Positions 50,667 through 58,832 of a DNA stretch of 64,000 nt are shown here, piece by piece. A program made the translations under genes and the position numbers. How positions within the stretch are numbered: position 1 is the first letter of the stretch; each line of letters opens with the position of its first letter. The DNA is from Streptomyces sp. NBC_01296 (lineage in GTDB: Bacteria > Actinomycetota > Actinomycetes > Streptomycetales > Streptomycetaceae). Below the pieces are notes generated by a model. That model made no database searches, was not told the DNA's origin, and saw only the letters and a list, made by a program, of their open reading frames with translations. The stretch covers positions 6,138,001 through 6,202,000 of the forward strand of contig NZ_CP130720.1 in the NCBI RefSeq assembly GCF_035984415.1, read 5' to 3'.

Positions 50667-51844
50667 GCGTACGACTCCTGACGTGCGGCGTTGAAGCGGC
50701 GCGGGGTGAACGGGCGGGCGATCTCCGGGAGCGCGCCGGTGGTCAGCAGCTCCGCCATCACGTCGCCGGTGAGCGGGGTCAGCAGCACCCCGTTGCGGTA
50801 GTGCCCGGTGGCCAGGTGCAGGCCGGGCAGTTCGGTCGGGCCGAGCAGCGGGGCGTTGTCCGGGGAGCCGGGCCGCAGCCCCGCGAGGGTCTCGGTCAGC
50901 GGCAGTTCCGTGATGCCGGGCACCAACTCGTGGGCATCGCGCAGGAGTTCGTACACGCCGCCCGCGGTGACCGTGGTGTCCCAGCCGAGTTCCTCGCTGG
51001 TGGCTCCGATGACGAGCTCGCCGTTCTCGCGCGGGACCAGGTACACGTGGCTGCCGCGGACCACCGCCCGTACCGTCCGCGAAAGGAACGGCGCGTACGC
51101 CGCCGGCACCGCCAGCCGCAGCACCTGCCCCTTCACCGGCCGCACGGGAGGCAGCACGTCCGGCGGTACGCCGGCCAGCCGGCCGCTGAGCGAGCCCGCG
51201 GCCAGCACCACCTGGTCGGCGCGCAGCTCCGTACCGTCGTCGAGCAGGGCGCCGACGGCCCGGTCGGCGGTGGTCAGCAGCCGCTCCGCGTTCGCCCGGC
51301 GGATCTCCACGCCGGCGCCCTCGCAGGCGGCCAGCAGCGCGGCCGCCAGCCGGCGCGGGTCGACCTGGTGGTCGCCGTCCACGCGCAGGCCGCCGCGCAC
51401 GCCCGGGGCCAGCATCGGCTCCAGGCGGCGGCACTCGCGGCCGGTGAGCCACTCGGACTCCAGGCCGCAGCGCCGCTGCAGGGCGTGCAGCTCGCGCAGG
51501 TGGAGCCGGTCGTCGGCGTCGAGGGCGACGGCGAGCGTGCCGCAGGCGCGGTAGCCGAGGTCCATCCCGCCGCTGGCCTCGGCCAGCTCGGCGGCGAATT
51601 CCGGGTAGCGGGCTGCGGAGGCGAGATTGAGGCCCAGCAGGGTCTCCTCGCCGTAGTGCAGCTCGGTGACGGCGGCGAGCATGCCCGCCGCGACCTGCGC
51701 GGCGCCGCCGCCGGGCGCCGGATCGGCGAGCACGGTCCGCAGCCCGCGCCGGGCCGCCCGCCAGGCGGTGACCAGGCCGATGATCCCGCCCCCGATGACG
51801 AGGACGTCGGATCCCCTGGCGGATCCCTTCCGAGATGAGTGCAT
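50663..51844 (-). CDS. thiO: Glycine oxidase ThiO
   Basis: The 393-residue FAD enzyme oxidises glycine to dehydroglycine for thiazole formation. The dinucleotide motif VIGGGIIGLVTAW is near residue 16. DAO-family features include AAGMLAAVTE, YLVPRENGELVIGATSE and TGHYRNGVLLTP. ATG at 51844 is chosen: GGGAGGGG, which belongs to the end of the TPP riboswitch, is the ribosome binding site. Stop overlaps thiS. Confidence 0.93.
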   Translation of the reverse strand: MHSSRKGSARGSDVLVIGGGIIGLVTAWRAARRGLRTVLADPAPGGGAAQVAAGMLAAVTELHYGEETLLGLNLASAARYPEFAAELAEASGGMDLGYRACGTLAVALDADDRLHLRELHALQRRCGLESEWLTGRECRRLEPMLAPGVRGGLRVDGDHQVDPRRLAAALLAACEGAGVEIRRANAERLLTTADRAVGALLDDGTELRADQVVLAAGSLSGRLAGVPPDVLPPVRPVKGQVLRLAVPAAYAPFLSRTVRAVVRGSHVYLVPRENGELVIGATSEELGWDTTVTAGGVYELLRDAHELVPGITELPLTETLAGLRPGSPDNAPLLGPTELPGLHLATGHYRNGVLLTPLTGDVMAELLTTGALPEIARPFTPRRFNAARQESYA

Positions 51845-51854
51845 GGGCGTCCAG

Positions 51855-51947
51855 CCCCTCCCTTCGCCGGCATGACCCGGATCAGGTTCGTACGGTCGGA
51901 GGCCGTCCAGCCTCCCTCTCAGCCCGGTGCGCCCGGACTCCCGCGAT
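51855..51947 (-). ncRNA. TPP riboswitch
   Basis: On the minus strand the hallmark blocks CTGAGAGGGAGG and GACCGTACGAACCTGATC, then GGGTCATGCCGGCGAAGGGA, occur in order before thiO. The final GAAGGGAGGGG includes the thiO ribosome binding site, so TPP binding would hide it and reduce translation. No clear intrinsic terminator follows, which also favours translational control. Confidence 0.95.
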
Positions 51948-52057
51948 AGGTACGACGGCCAGACTAACCCCGGCGCCGGGGCCGGGTAAGGCTGCCTCCC
52001 CGGCCGCTCCCCGGGCTGCTGTACTTGATGGAGCGTCAGATCGCTAGGCTGGGCGGT

Positions 52058-53278
52058 GTGAGCGAGCAGACGGAACAGACACAGAGCGGCGTCGTCATCG
52101 TCGGCGCCGGAATGGCCGGGGTGCAGACCGCGGTCGCGCTGCGGGAGCAGGGCTGGAGCGGCCCCGTGACCCTGCTGGGCGCCGAACCCCACCAGCCGTA
52201 CGACCGGCCCCCGCTGTCCAAGGCGGTGCTGCTCGGCAAGGCCGAGGACTCCGCCTTCGACGTCGACTTCGAGGGGCTGGGCATCGAGCTCCGGCTCGGG
52301 GTGGAGGTCACCGGGCTGCGGGCCGCCGAGCGCGAGCTGGACACCGAGGCGGGACCGGTCCCGTACGAGGTGCTCGTACTGGCGACCGGCGCCGAACCGC
52401 TGACCCTGCCCGGATCCGAAGGCGTCCAGGGCGTGCACCTGCTGCGCACCCTGGACGATGCGGCCCGGCTGCGCCCGGTGCTGGCCCAGGCGCCGGCGAC
52501 CGTGGTCGTCGGGGCGGGCTGGATCGGCGCCGAGTTCGCCACCGCCGCGCGCGAGGCGGGCTGCGCGGTGACCGTGGTCGAGGCGGCGGACCGGGTGCTG
52601 GCCGGGGCGCTGCCCGCGGAGGTCGCGGCCCCGATGGCCCGCTGGTACGAGGAGGCCGGGGCCGCCCTGCTGACCGGCGCCAAGGTGGCCTCGGTGGAGT
52701 CCGGGCGCGTGCTGCTCGCGGACGGCCGGGAGCTGCCGGCCGGCGCGGTGGTCGTGGGCATCGGGGCCCGGCCCGCGACCCGGTGGCTGGTGGACTCGGG
52801 GGTCGGGCTCGGCCCGGACGGCGCGGTCACGGCGGACGAGTACCTGCGGACCTCCCTGCCCGGGGTGTACGCGGTCGGCGACTGCGCGTCGTTCCCCTCG
52901 GGGCGCTACGGGGCGCGGCTGCTGGTGCACCACTGGGACAACGCCCTGCAGGGGCCGCGCGTGGTCGCGGCGAACATCGTGGCGGGGGCTCCGGCGCAGG
53001 TCTACGACCCGGTGCCGTACTTCTGGTCGGAGCAGTTCGGGCGCTTCGTGCAGTACGCGGGGCACCACGCGGGGGCGGACGAGCTGATGTGGCGCGGCGA
53101 CCCCGCCGAGGCGGCGTGGTCGGTGTGCTGGCTGCGGGCCGGGGCGCTGGTCGCGGTCCTGGCGGTGGGCCGGCCGCGGGATCTGGCACAGGGCCGCAAG
53201 CTGATCGAGACGGGCGCCCCGGTGGACCCCGCGAAGGTCTCCGACCCCGCGACCCCGCTGAAATCGGCCCTCGTCTAG
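52058..53278 (+). CDS. NAD(P)/FAD oxidoreductase, ferredoxin reductase-like
   Basis: The 406-residue flavoprotein has two dinucleotide-binding sites (VIVGAGMAGVQTA near 14 and VVGAGWIGAEFATAA near 155), the GDCASF motif and a C-terminal reductase dimerisation region (PYFWSEQFGRFVQYAGH). This is the pattern of ferredoxin or rubredoxin reductases supporting P450s and dioxygenases. No ferredoxin gene is adjacent. GTG at 52058 is used: TAGGCT (52045-52050) lies 7 bases upstream, suggesting a leaderless mRNA. It is divergent from thiO. Confidence 0.88.
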   Translation: MSEQTEQTQSGVVIVGAGMAGVQTAVALREQGWSGPVTLLGAEPHQPYDRPPLSKAVLLGKAEDSAFDVDFEGLGIELRLGVEVTGLRAAERELDTEAGPVPYEVLVLATGAEPLTLPGSEGVQGVHLLRTLDDAARLRPVLAQAPATVVVGAGWIGAEFATAAREAGCAVTVVEAADRVLAGALPAEVAAPMARWYEEAGAALLTGAKVASVESGRVLLADGRELPAGAVVVGIGARPATRWLVDSGVGLGPDGAVTADEYLRTSLPGVYAVGDCASFPSGRYGARLLVHHWDNALQGPRVVAANIVAGAPAQVYDPVPYFWSEQFGRFVQYAGHHAGADELMWRGDPAEAAWSVCWLRAGALVAVLAVGRPRDLAQGRKLIETGAPVDPAKVSDPATPLKSALV

Positions 53279-53347
53279 CGGGGCGCGCAGACCCGGACGG
53301 GTCGGCTCGGGTACCGGGTGTCGGTCCGAGGTGGCAGGCTTGTGCTC

Positions 53348-53713
53348 GTGACCGAGATTGACGCAAAGATCGATGCCCTTGTCCCCGCCTGGCTGTACCT
53401 CCCCGACATCGCGGAGATGCTCGACATCGAAGTGACCAAGGTTCGCCAGCTGGTCAAGGAAGGTCAGCTGCTCGCGGTGCGCCGCGGCGAGAACCGTTCC
53501 CTCCAGGTCCCCGCGGCCTTCATCGACGGGGACAAGATCGTCAAGGGCCTGGTCGGCCTGCTGACCGTACTCCGCGACGACCGCTTCACCGACGCGGAGA
53601 TCCTGGAGTGGCTGTTCACCGCGGACGACAGCCTGCCCGGCACTCCCGTCCAGGCGCTGAGCGAGAATCGCGGCACGGAGGTGAAGCGCCGCGCTCAGGC
53701 GCTCGCCCTCTGA
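53348..53713 (+). CDS. Rv2175c-like DNA-binding protein
   Basis: The 121-residue protein matches the Rv2175c family as remembered, with a MerR/excisionase-like winged helix (VPAWLYLPDIAEMLDIEVTKVRQLVKEGQLLAVRRGENR) and a C-terminal helical part. In M. tuberculosis Rv2175c binds DNA and is phosphorylated by PknL. Here the PASTA kinase lies 4 kb away, so a similar pair may operate. GTG at 53348 is chosen because CAGGCT (53335-53340) is 7 bases upstream; GTG at 53342 is possible. Confidence 0.85.
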   Translation: MTEIDAKIDALVPAWLYLPDIAEMLDIEVTKVRQLVKEGQLLAVRRGENRSLQVPAAFIDGDKIVKGLVGLLTVLRDDRFTDAEILEWLFTADDSLPGTPVQALSENRGTEVKRRAQALAL

Positions 53714-53788
53714 CCCGAGAGAGTCGAGAGACCCGGGCGACCGGGGCAACCCGGCGGCCCGGGTGATCCGAGCCGCCTGATCCATCCG

Positions 53789-53820
53789 CGGTGCGCGGGC
53801 CCTGGACGGCCCGTGCACCG
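53789..53820 (+). terminator. Hairpin between Rv2175c-like gene and thiE
   Basis: CGGTGCGCGGGCC (53789-53801) pairs with GGCCCGTGCACCG (53808-53820) with one G-U pair and a 6-base loop. It may end the upstream transcript or form part of the thiE leader. Confidence 0.6.
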
Positions 53821-53841
53821 CATCCACCCCGGGGGGTACCC

Positions 53842-54504
53842 ATGTCCGTGATCGTGTCCGCGAGCGCCCAGCTGTCCGACGCCCGGCTCTACCTGTGCAC
53901 GGACGCCCGCAAGCGGCAGGGAGACCTCCCCGAGTTCCTCGACGCGGTCCTGGCCGGGGGCGTGGACATCGTCCAGCTCCGGGACAAGGGCATGGAGGCC
54001 GGCGAGGAGCTCGAGCACCTCCAGGTGTTCGCCGAGGCCGCCCGCCGGCACGGCCGGCTCCTCGCGGTGAACGACCGGGCCGACGTCGCCCACGCCATCG
54101 GCTCCGACGTCCTGCACCTGGGCCAGGGCGACATCCCGGTGCCCGCCGCCCGCGCGATCCTCGGCGACGGGGTGCTCATCGGCCGGTCCTGCCATGCCGA
54201 GTCCGAGGTCGACGCCGCCGTCGCCGAGCCGGGCGTGGACTACTTCTGCACCGGCCCCTGCTGGCCCACCCCCACCAAGCCCGGCCGGTACGCCCCCGGC
54301 CTCGGGCTGGTCCGGTACACGGCATCGCTGGCGCAGGCCCGCCCCTGGTTCGCCATCGGCGGCATCGACGCCGGCAACCTCGACGAGGTCCTCGACGCCG
54401 GAGCCACCCGCGTCGTGGTCGTCCGCGCGCTGACCGAGGCCTCCGACCCGGGTGCGGCCGCCGCCGACCTGGCCAAGCGGGTCCGGGAGCGCGTTTCCGC
54501 CTAA
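53842..54504 (+). CDS. thiE: Thiamine-phosphate synthase
   Basis: The 220-residue TIM-barrel enzyme joins the thiazole and pyrimidine phosphates of thiamine. It shows VDIVQLRDKGM, LLAVNDRADVA, VLHLGQGDIP, IGRSCHAESE and FAIGGIDAGN, all conserved in ThiE. ATG at 53842 follows GGGGGG with 6-base spacing. It is separate from the riboswitch-controlled thiO-thiS-thiG operon and on the opposite strand; no TPP riboswitch is seen before it. Confidence 0.93.
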   Translation: MSVIVSASAQLSDARLYLCTDARKRQGDLPEFLDAVLAGGVDIVQLRDKGMEAGEELEHLQVFAEAARRHGRLLAVNDRADVAHAIGSDVLHLGQGDIPVPAARAILGDGVLIGRSCHAESEVDAAVAEPGVDYFCTGPCWPTPTKPGRYAPGLGLVRYTASLAQARPWFAIGGIDAGNLDEVLDAGATRVVVVRALTEASDPGAAAADLAKRVRERVSA

Positions 54505-54527
54505 GCCTCCCCGGGCCACCCGTGCAG

Positions 54528-54590
54528 GTGTCCAAAAACGTGTCCAAAAGGCGGACACGGCTTCGGTGACCACGAACGCGCGTCTAACCT
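54528..54590 (+). promoter_or_regulatory. metF promoter with repeated GTGTCCAAAA and hairpin
   Basis: GTGTCCAAAA occurs twice, 12 bases apart (54528-54537 and 54540-54549). CGTGTCC (54539-54545) pairs with GGACACG (54553-54559). TAACCT (54585-54590) lies 6 bases before the metF ATG, consistent with a leaderless mRNA. The repeats sit just upstream of the expected -35 and may bind a regulator. Confidence 0.5.
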
Positions 54591-54596
54591 GCCCGT

Positions 54597-55514
54597 ATGG
54601 CCCTTGGTACCGCTTCCACCCGTACGGACCGTGCACGCACGGTCCGTGACCTGCTGGCGTCCGGGAGCCGGTCGTACTCCTTCGAGTTCTGGGCCCCCAA
54701 GACGGAGAAGGGCGAGCGCAACCTCTGGAACGCGCTGCGCCGGATCGAGGCGGTGGGCCCGAGCTTCGTCTCCGTGACCTACGGGGCCGGCGGCTCCACC
54801 CGCGGCGGCACCGTCAAGGCCACCCAGCAGATCGCCGCCGACACCACCCTGACCCCCGTCGCGCACCTCACCGCGGTCGACCACTCCATCGCCGAGCTGC
54901 GCAATGTGATCGGCCAGTTCGCCGACGCCGGCATCCGCAACATGCTCGCCGTGCGCGGCGACCCGCCGGGCGACCCGATGGGCCCGTGGGTGGCGCACCC
55001 CGAGGGCGTGCACTACGCCGCCGACCTGGTCCGGCTGCTCAAGGAGTCCGGCGACTTCTGCGTGGGCGTCGCGGCCTTCCCCGAGATGCACCCGCGCTCG
55101 CAGGACTGGGACACGGACATCCGTCACTTCGTGGACAAGTGCCGTGCCGGCGCCGATTATGCGATCACCCAGATGTTCTTCGATCCGGAGAATTATCTGC
55201 GGTTGCGCGAAAGCGCCGAGAAGGCGGGCTGCGAGACCCCGATCATCCCCGAGGTCATGCCTGTTGTGGGCATCAAGCAGCTCGACCGATTGCCACAACT
55301 CAGCAACGCAGTCTTCCCCGCAGCCGTGAAAGAGCGCATGCTCGCCGTCAAGGACGATCCGGCCGCTGTACGCTCCATTGGGATCGAGTTCGCCACGGAG
55401 TTCTGCGCGCGGCTGCTGTCCGAGGGTGTACCGGGGCTGCACTTCATCACGCTGAACAATTCCACGGCGACTCTCGAGATCTACGAGAACCTGGGCCTGC
55501 ACCAGCGGGCCTGA
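54597..55514 (+). CDS. metF: Methylenetetrahydrofolate reductase
   Basis: The 305-residue flavoprotein makes 5-methyltetrahydrofolate for methionine synthesis. It has the MetF barrel: YSFEFWAPKTEKGERNLW with the conserved acid, SVTYGAGGSTR, HLTAVDHS, NMLAVRGDPPGDP, and AGADYAITQMFFDPENYL. The start codon is predicted to be the first transcribed codon (-10 TAACCT). Third positions are less GC-rich between about 55150 and 55390, unlike the flanks of the gene. No SAM riboswitch is seen upstream. Confidence 0.94.
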   Translation: MALGTASTRTDRARTVRDLLASGSRSYSFEFWAPKTEKGERNLWNALRRIEAVGPSFVSVTYGAGGSTRGGTVKATQQIAADTTLTPVAHLTAVDHSIAELRNVIGQFADAGIRNMLAVRGDPPGDPMGPWVAHPEGVHYAADLVRLLKESGDFCVGVAAFPEMHPRSQDWDTDIRHFVDKCRAGADYAITQMFFDPENYLRLRESAEKAGCETPIIPEVMPVVGIKQLDRLPQLSNAVFPAAVKERMLAVKDDPAAVRSIGIEFATEFCARLLSEGVPGLHFITLNNSTATLEIYENLGLHQRA

Positions 55515-55567
55515 TCGGCCGGCTCCCGTTTTCCTGGGCGGGGCGGCCGTACCGAGAGGTGCCACGC

Positions 55568-56527
55568 ATGGGAATGACGGTCCTCTACATCGCGTTCGGT
55601 TTCGTCGCGCTGTGGCTGCTTGCCGAGGTCCTGATGCAGTACAAGGCCCGGCTGCGCTGGCGCCTGCTCGCGTTCGCCGGGTTCCTCGGGGTGGTCGCCG
55701 GAGTAGTGCTGCCTTCGGTGCCCGTCATCGGTGTCGGCGCGGCCGCGTTCGCCCTGGGCCAGACCCTGGTGACGCTCTCCTTCCGCAAGGGCTTCGAGGC
55801 CGGCTGGGCGCTGCGCCGGGGCGGTGAGCCCGTACGGCAGAACCGGCGCCGCCGGGCGGGCGGTCCGCGCCCCGAGCCCGCGCTGCAGGTGACCGGGCTG
55901 GAATACGGCTCCGACGGGACGGCCCTGGACGCCGACGGCGCCGATACGGCCGACGCGTCCGGCAACGAGCAGCCGGAGCCGCAGTTCCATGCCGCGACCG
56001 AGGAGTTCTACAGCCCGGAGCCGCTGCCCGAGGACACCGGGTCGTACGGGATACAGAGCTTCGCGCCCACCGCCGACGCGGGGCAGACGGCGGCCTTCGC
56101 CTCGCCGTTCTCCACCGCCGAACAGGACGCCCACCAGTACGCGTCCTACTACGACGGGCAGGCCTACGCGCCGCAGACCCAGGGCGGCTACGACTACACC
56201 GCGGGCTATCCGGCCGGCGGCGAACAGCAGGTCTACGCCGCCTACTCGGACCCGTACATCGGCACCGGCGGGGCCGTCATCCCGCAACAGCCCTACGACT
56301 ACACCCCGTACGCCGGCTACTCCGCCGATCCGTACGCGAGCGCGGGCGGGCAGCAGCAGTACTCCATGGACACCCCGCCGGGCGGGGTGTGGGTGCCGCA
56401 GCAGCGGTCCACCGACGGGGCCGCCCCTCCCTACCCGGGGGACGAGCAGCAGCAGCCGTACCCGCAGCAACAGCCGCAGGAGTACCCGTACCAGGGCTCC
56501 GGCGAGTACGAGCAGTACCGCTACTGA
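55568..56527 (+). CDS. Membrane protein with Tyr/Gln/Pro-rich disordered tail
   Basis: The 319-residue protein has two N-terminal helices (about 3-22 and 33-62) and a basic patch (RQNRRRRAGGPRP). A long low-complexity tail (about 135-319) is rich in Tyr, Gln, Ala, Gly and Pro, with motifs such as YAPQTQGGYDY and QQPYPQQQPQEYPYQ. Such aromatic/Gln-rich tails are often disordered and can self-associate. No enzyme domain is seen. GAGAGGTG precedes the ATG. Repeats of GGCCGTG(A/CA) follow the stop. Confidence 0.75.
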   Translation: MGMTVLYIAFGFVALWLLAEVLMQYKARLRWRLLAFAGFLGVVAGVVLPSVPVIGVGAAAFALGQTLVTLSFRKGFEAGWALRRGGEPVRQNRRRRAGGPRPEPALQVTGLEYGSDGTALDADGADTADASGNEQPEPQFHAATEEFYSPEPLPEDTGSYGIQSFAPTADAGQTAAFASPFSTAEQDAHQYASYYDGQAYAPQTQGGYDYTAGYPAGGEQQVYAAYSDPYIGTGGAVIPQQPYDYTPYAGYSADPYASAGGQQQYSMDTPPGGVWVPQQRSTDGAAPPYPGDEQQQPYPQQQPQEYPYQGSGEYEQYRY

Positions 56528-56570
56528 GGCCGTGAGGCCGTGAGGCCGTGCAGGCCGTGCAGGCCGTGAA
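56528..56570. repeat. Short tandem repeat GGCCGTG(A/CA/AA)
   Basis: Five GGCCGTG copies, at 56528, 56536, 56544, 56553 and 56562, follow directly after the stop codon. Units are 8 or 9 bases, so copy number may vary between strains. Confidence 0.8.
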
Positions 56571-56580
56571 GCAGGGCGTG

Positions 56581-56608
56581 CGCCCCCGGGGTCCGTTCCC
56601 CGGGGGCG
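56581..56608. terminator. Terminator between convergent genes
   Basis: CGCCCCCGGGG (56581-56591) pairs perfectly with CCCCGGGGGCG (56598-56608), loop TCCGTT. Confidence 0.8.
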
Positions 56609-56614
56609 TCCGCG

Positions 56615-58027
56615 TCACTGGGAGCCGCGGAACTCCGCGCCCTCCACGATGAGTCCGGCCACCAGGGCCCCGGTCATCCCGGCGTGCGCGAGCCCGCCGC
56701 CGGGGTGCGCCCAGCCGCCCGCGAGGAACAGCCCCGGCAGGGCCGTGGTGTTGGCCGGGTAGAGCATCCGCCCGCCCGCTCCGGCGAGGGCGGGCGGCGG
56801 CACCGCGCCGCCCGGCGCGCCGGTGGCCGCCTCGATGTCCGCGGGCGTACGCGTCTGCGCCCACAGCAGCCGCTCGCGCAGCCCGGGCACGGCCCGGGCT
56901 GCCAGGTCCAGCAGCTCCTCCACGCGCGGCGCCGGGGCGCCCTCAGGGCCGCAGGCGGCGCTCACGGTGACGGCCTCGTGGTCCGCGTCCGGCCGGACGG
57001 CCGGATCGTCGGGGCGCAGCACCGTCAGCTGGGCGGCGGGGGAGTGGACCAGGGTGCGGTGGACGGCGTCCGCGGGGCGCGCTCCGCGCAGCGCGAGCAG
57101 CACGGTCAGCCGACTCGCCATGCCCGGCCCGCGGGCCGGGGCGCCGCCGGCCGGCAGCGGGGTCCCCAGCTGCCGCGGGTCGACCCCGCAGACCACGAGG
57201 TCGGCAGCCGCCTCGGAGCCGTCGGCCAGCAGCAGCCCGGCCGCCCGTCCGTCCCGCTCCAGGACCTCCCGTACCGGCGCATCGAAGACGAACGCGACCT
57301 TCCGCTCCCGGCAGCGCTCGTACACGGCGTTGGCCAGCTCCCGCATCCCGCCGCGCACGTACCAGCTGCCGAAGGTCTGCTCCATGTACGGGAGCACGGC
57401 CGCCGCGGCGGGTGCGGTGGCGGGGTCGATCCCGTACGCCCGCACCCGGGCCGCCAGCAGCTCGCCGAGCTCCCCGCCCAGCTCGCGGTCGGCCACCTCG
57501 GCGAGGGTCGGCGGGCGGCGGCGCAGCAGGCCGCTCTTGCGGAGCGCGGGGTACGGATCGCCGCCCAGCACCTGCCAGTCGGGGCGCAGCGGCTCTTCCA
57601 GCAAGGGGCGGCGGGTGGCGTTCCAGGCGTCCCGGGCCCGGCCCAGCACCCCGTTCCAGCGGTCCCCGGCGCCCGCGCCGAAGGCCTGGTCGAGGACGGC
57701 GGCGGCGCCGCCGCGCGAGCCGCCGGGGAGGGTGACGGCCGTCCCGTCGGCCAGGACATGCCGGACGGCCGGGTCGACCTGGACGAGTTCGACGCAGTCC
57801 TCCAGGGGCCGTTTGCCGGTCTTGACGAACAGGTCGCGGTAGACGGCGGGCAGGTGCAGCAGCCCGGGCCCGGTGTCGAAGACGAATCCGTCGCGCTCGT
57901 AGCGGCCGACGGAGCCGCCGTACGCGGACCCGCGCTCGTACACCGTCACCTGGTGCCCTGCCACGGCCAGTCGGGCCGCCGTAGCCATCGCGCCCATGCC
58001 GGCGCCGATCACCGCAATTCGTGCCAT
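56615..58027 (-). CDS. CrtI-like FAD-dependent oxidoreductase (phytoene desaturase family)
   Basis: The 470-residue protein has the N-terminal FAD motif VIGAGMGAMATAARLAVAGHQVTVYE and the C-terminal CrtI/NDP-type signature LFLAGGWAHPGGGLAHAGMTGALVAG. It belongs to the phytoene desaturase-like group, but no carotenoid genes are nearby, so its substrate is open. TAGGGT (58040-58035) lies 7 bases before the ATG, so a leaderless mRNA is expected. It is the end of a run of minus-strand genes. Confidence 0.85.
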   Translation of the reverse strand: MARIAVIGAGMGAMATAARLAVAGHQVTVYERGSAYGGSVGRYERDGFVFDTGPGLLHLPAVYRDLFVKTGKRPLEDCVELVQVDPAVRHVLADGTAVTLPGGSRGGAAAVLDQAFGAGAGDRWNGVLGRARDAWNATRRPLLEEPLRPDWQVLGGDPYPALRKSGLLRRRPPTLAEVADRELGGELGELLAARVRAYGIDPATAPAAAAVLPYMEQTFGSWYVRGGMRELANAVYERCRERKVAFVFDAPVREVLERDGRAAGLLLADGSEAAADLVVCGVDPRQLGTPLPAGGAPARGPGMASRLTVLLALRGARPADAVHRTLVHSPAAQLTVLRPDDPAVRPDADHEAVTVSAACGPEGAPAPRVEELLDLAARAVPGLRERLLWAQTRTPADIEAATGAPGGAVPPPALAGAGGRMLYPANTTALPGLFLAGGWAHPGGGLAHAGMTGALVAGLIVEGAEFRGSQ

Positions 58028-58060
58028 GCGGATGACCCTATCGAGCGGGATCGCGGGAGG

Positions 58061-58696
58061 TCAGCGGGGTGGCACCGTGGCCGGCCCGGCCGCCTCGCGT
58101 TGCTCGGCGGCGAGCCGCTTGTCCTCGCGGCGCTGGGCCCGGCGGCGCAGGAAGCGGCGGATCCGGGTCCAGAGGAAGACGAGTACGGCCAGACCGGCGG
58201 CCAGCAGGACGGCCACGATGATCGCAGCGGCCTCGGGGTGGAACATCGCGAAGGTGACGATGCCTGCCACGCCCAGGTCCTCGACGGTGCTCAGCGCGAT
58301 GTTGCTGAACGGCTCCGGCGAGGTGTTGACGGCCATGCGGGTGCCGGCCTTGATGAAATGGCTGGCCAGCGCGGTGGAGCCGCCGATCGCACCGGCGGCG
58401 ATGTCGGAGAGCGAGCCGCTCTGGCCGGCCAGCAGGGCGCCGACCACGGCGCCGGACACCGGGCGGATCACGGTGTGCACCGTGTCCCAGACCGAGTCCA
58501 CGTACGGGATCTTGTCGGCGGCGGCCTCGCAGAGGAACAGCACGCCGGCGACGATGAGCACGTCGGTGCGCTGGAGGGACGCGGGGACGTCGTCGGTCAG
58601 TCCGGTTCTGCCGAAGATGCCGAGCAGGAGGACCACGGCGTAGGCGTTGATCCCGCTGGCCCAGCCGCTGGTGAAGACCAGGGGGAGCACATTCAC
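58061..58696 (-). CDS. DUF4126 membrane protein
   Basis: The 211-residue integral membrane protein has about five hydrophobic helices, the start VFTSGWASGINAYAVVLLLGIFG, and a basic C-terminal tail (RRFLRRRAQRREDKR). These match the DUF4126 family as I recall it; its function is unknown to me. GTG at 58696 has no good ribosome site, and a CATGAT hexamer lies 6 bases upstream. It precedes the CrtI-like gene on the same strand. Confidence 0.78.
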   Translation of the reverse strand: MNVLPLVFTSGWASGINAYAVVLLLGIFGRTGLTDDVPASLQRTDVLIVAGVLFLCEAAADKIPYVDSVWDTVHTVIRPVSGAVVGALLAGQSGSLSDIAAGAIGGSTALASHFIKAGTRMAVNTSPEPFSNIALSTVEDLGVAGIVTFAMFHPEAAAIIVAVLLAAGLAVLVFLWTRIRRFLRRRAQRREDKRLAAEQREAAGPATVPPR

Positions 58697-58778
58697 CGGG
58701 TCATCATGCCGCAGGATCGCGCCGCGGGAGGGGCGATCCGGGAGTCAGGCGGAGGGGCCGGACCGGCGGGGCAGAGCG

Positions 58779-58816
58779 GTGAGGGGACGGCCGCCGTGCG
58801 GCGGCCGTCCCCTCAC
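58779..58816 (-). terminator. Terminator downstream of DUF3040 gene
   Basis: A perfect 17-bp stem (58779-58795 with 58800-58816, arms beginning GTGAGGGGAC and ending GTCCCCTCAC) has a 4-base loop GTGC. Confidence 0.88.
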
Positions 58817-58832
58817 TTGTGTCTGCGGAGGC

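Noticed and set aside
51848..53827. Long upstream extension of the thiO frame
   Set aside because: It runs antisense to the reductase and Rv2175c-like genes and through the TPP riboswitch. The real start is ATG 51844 at the riboswitch's ribosome site.
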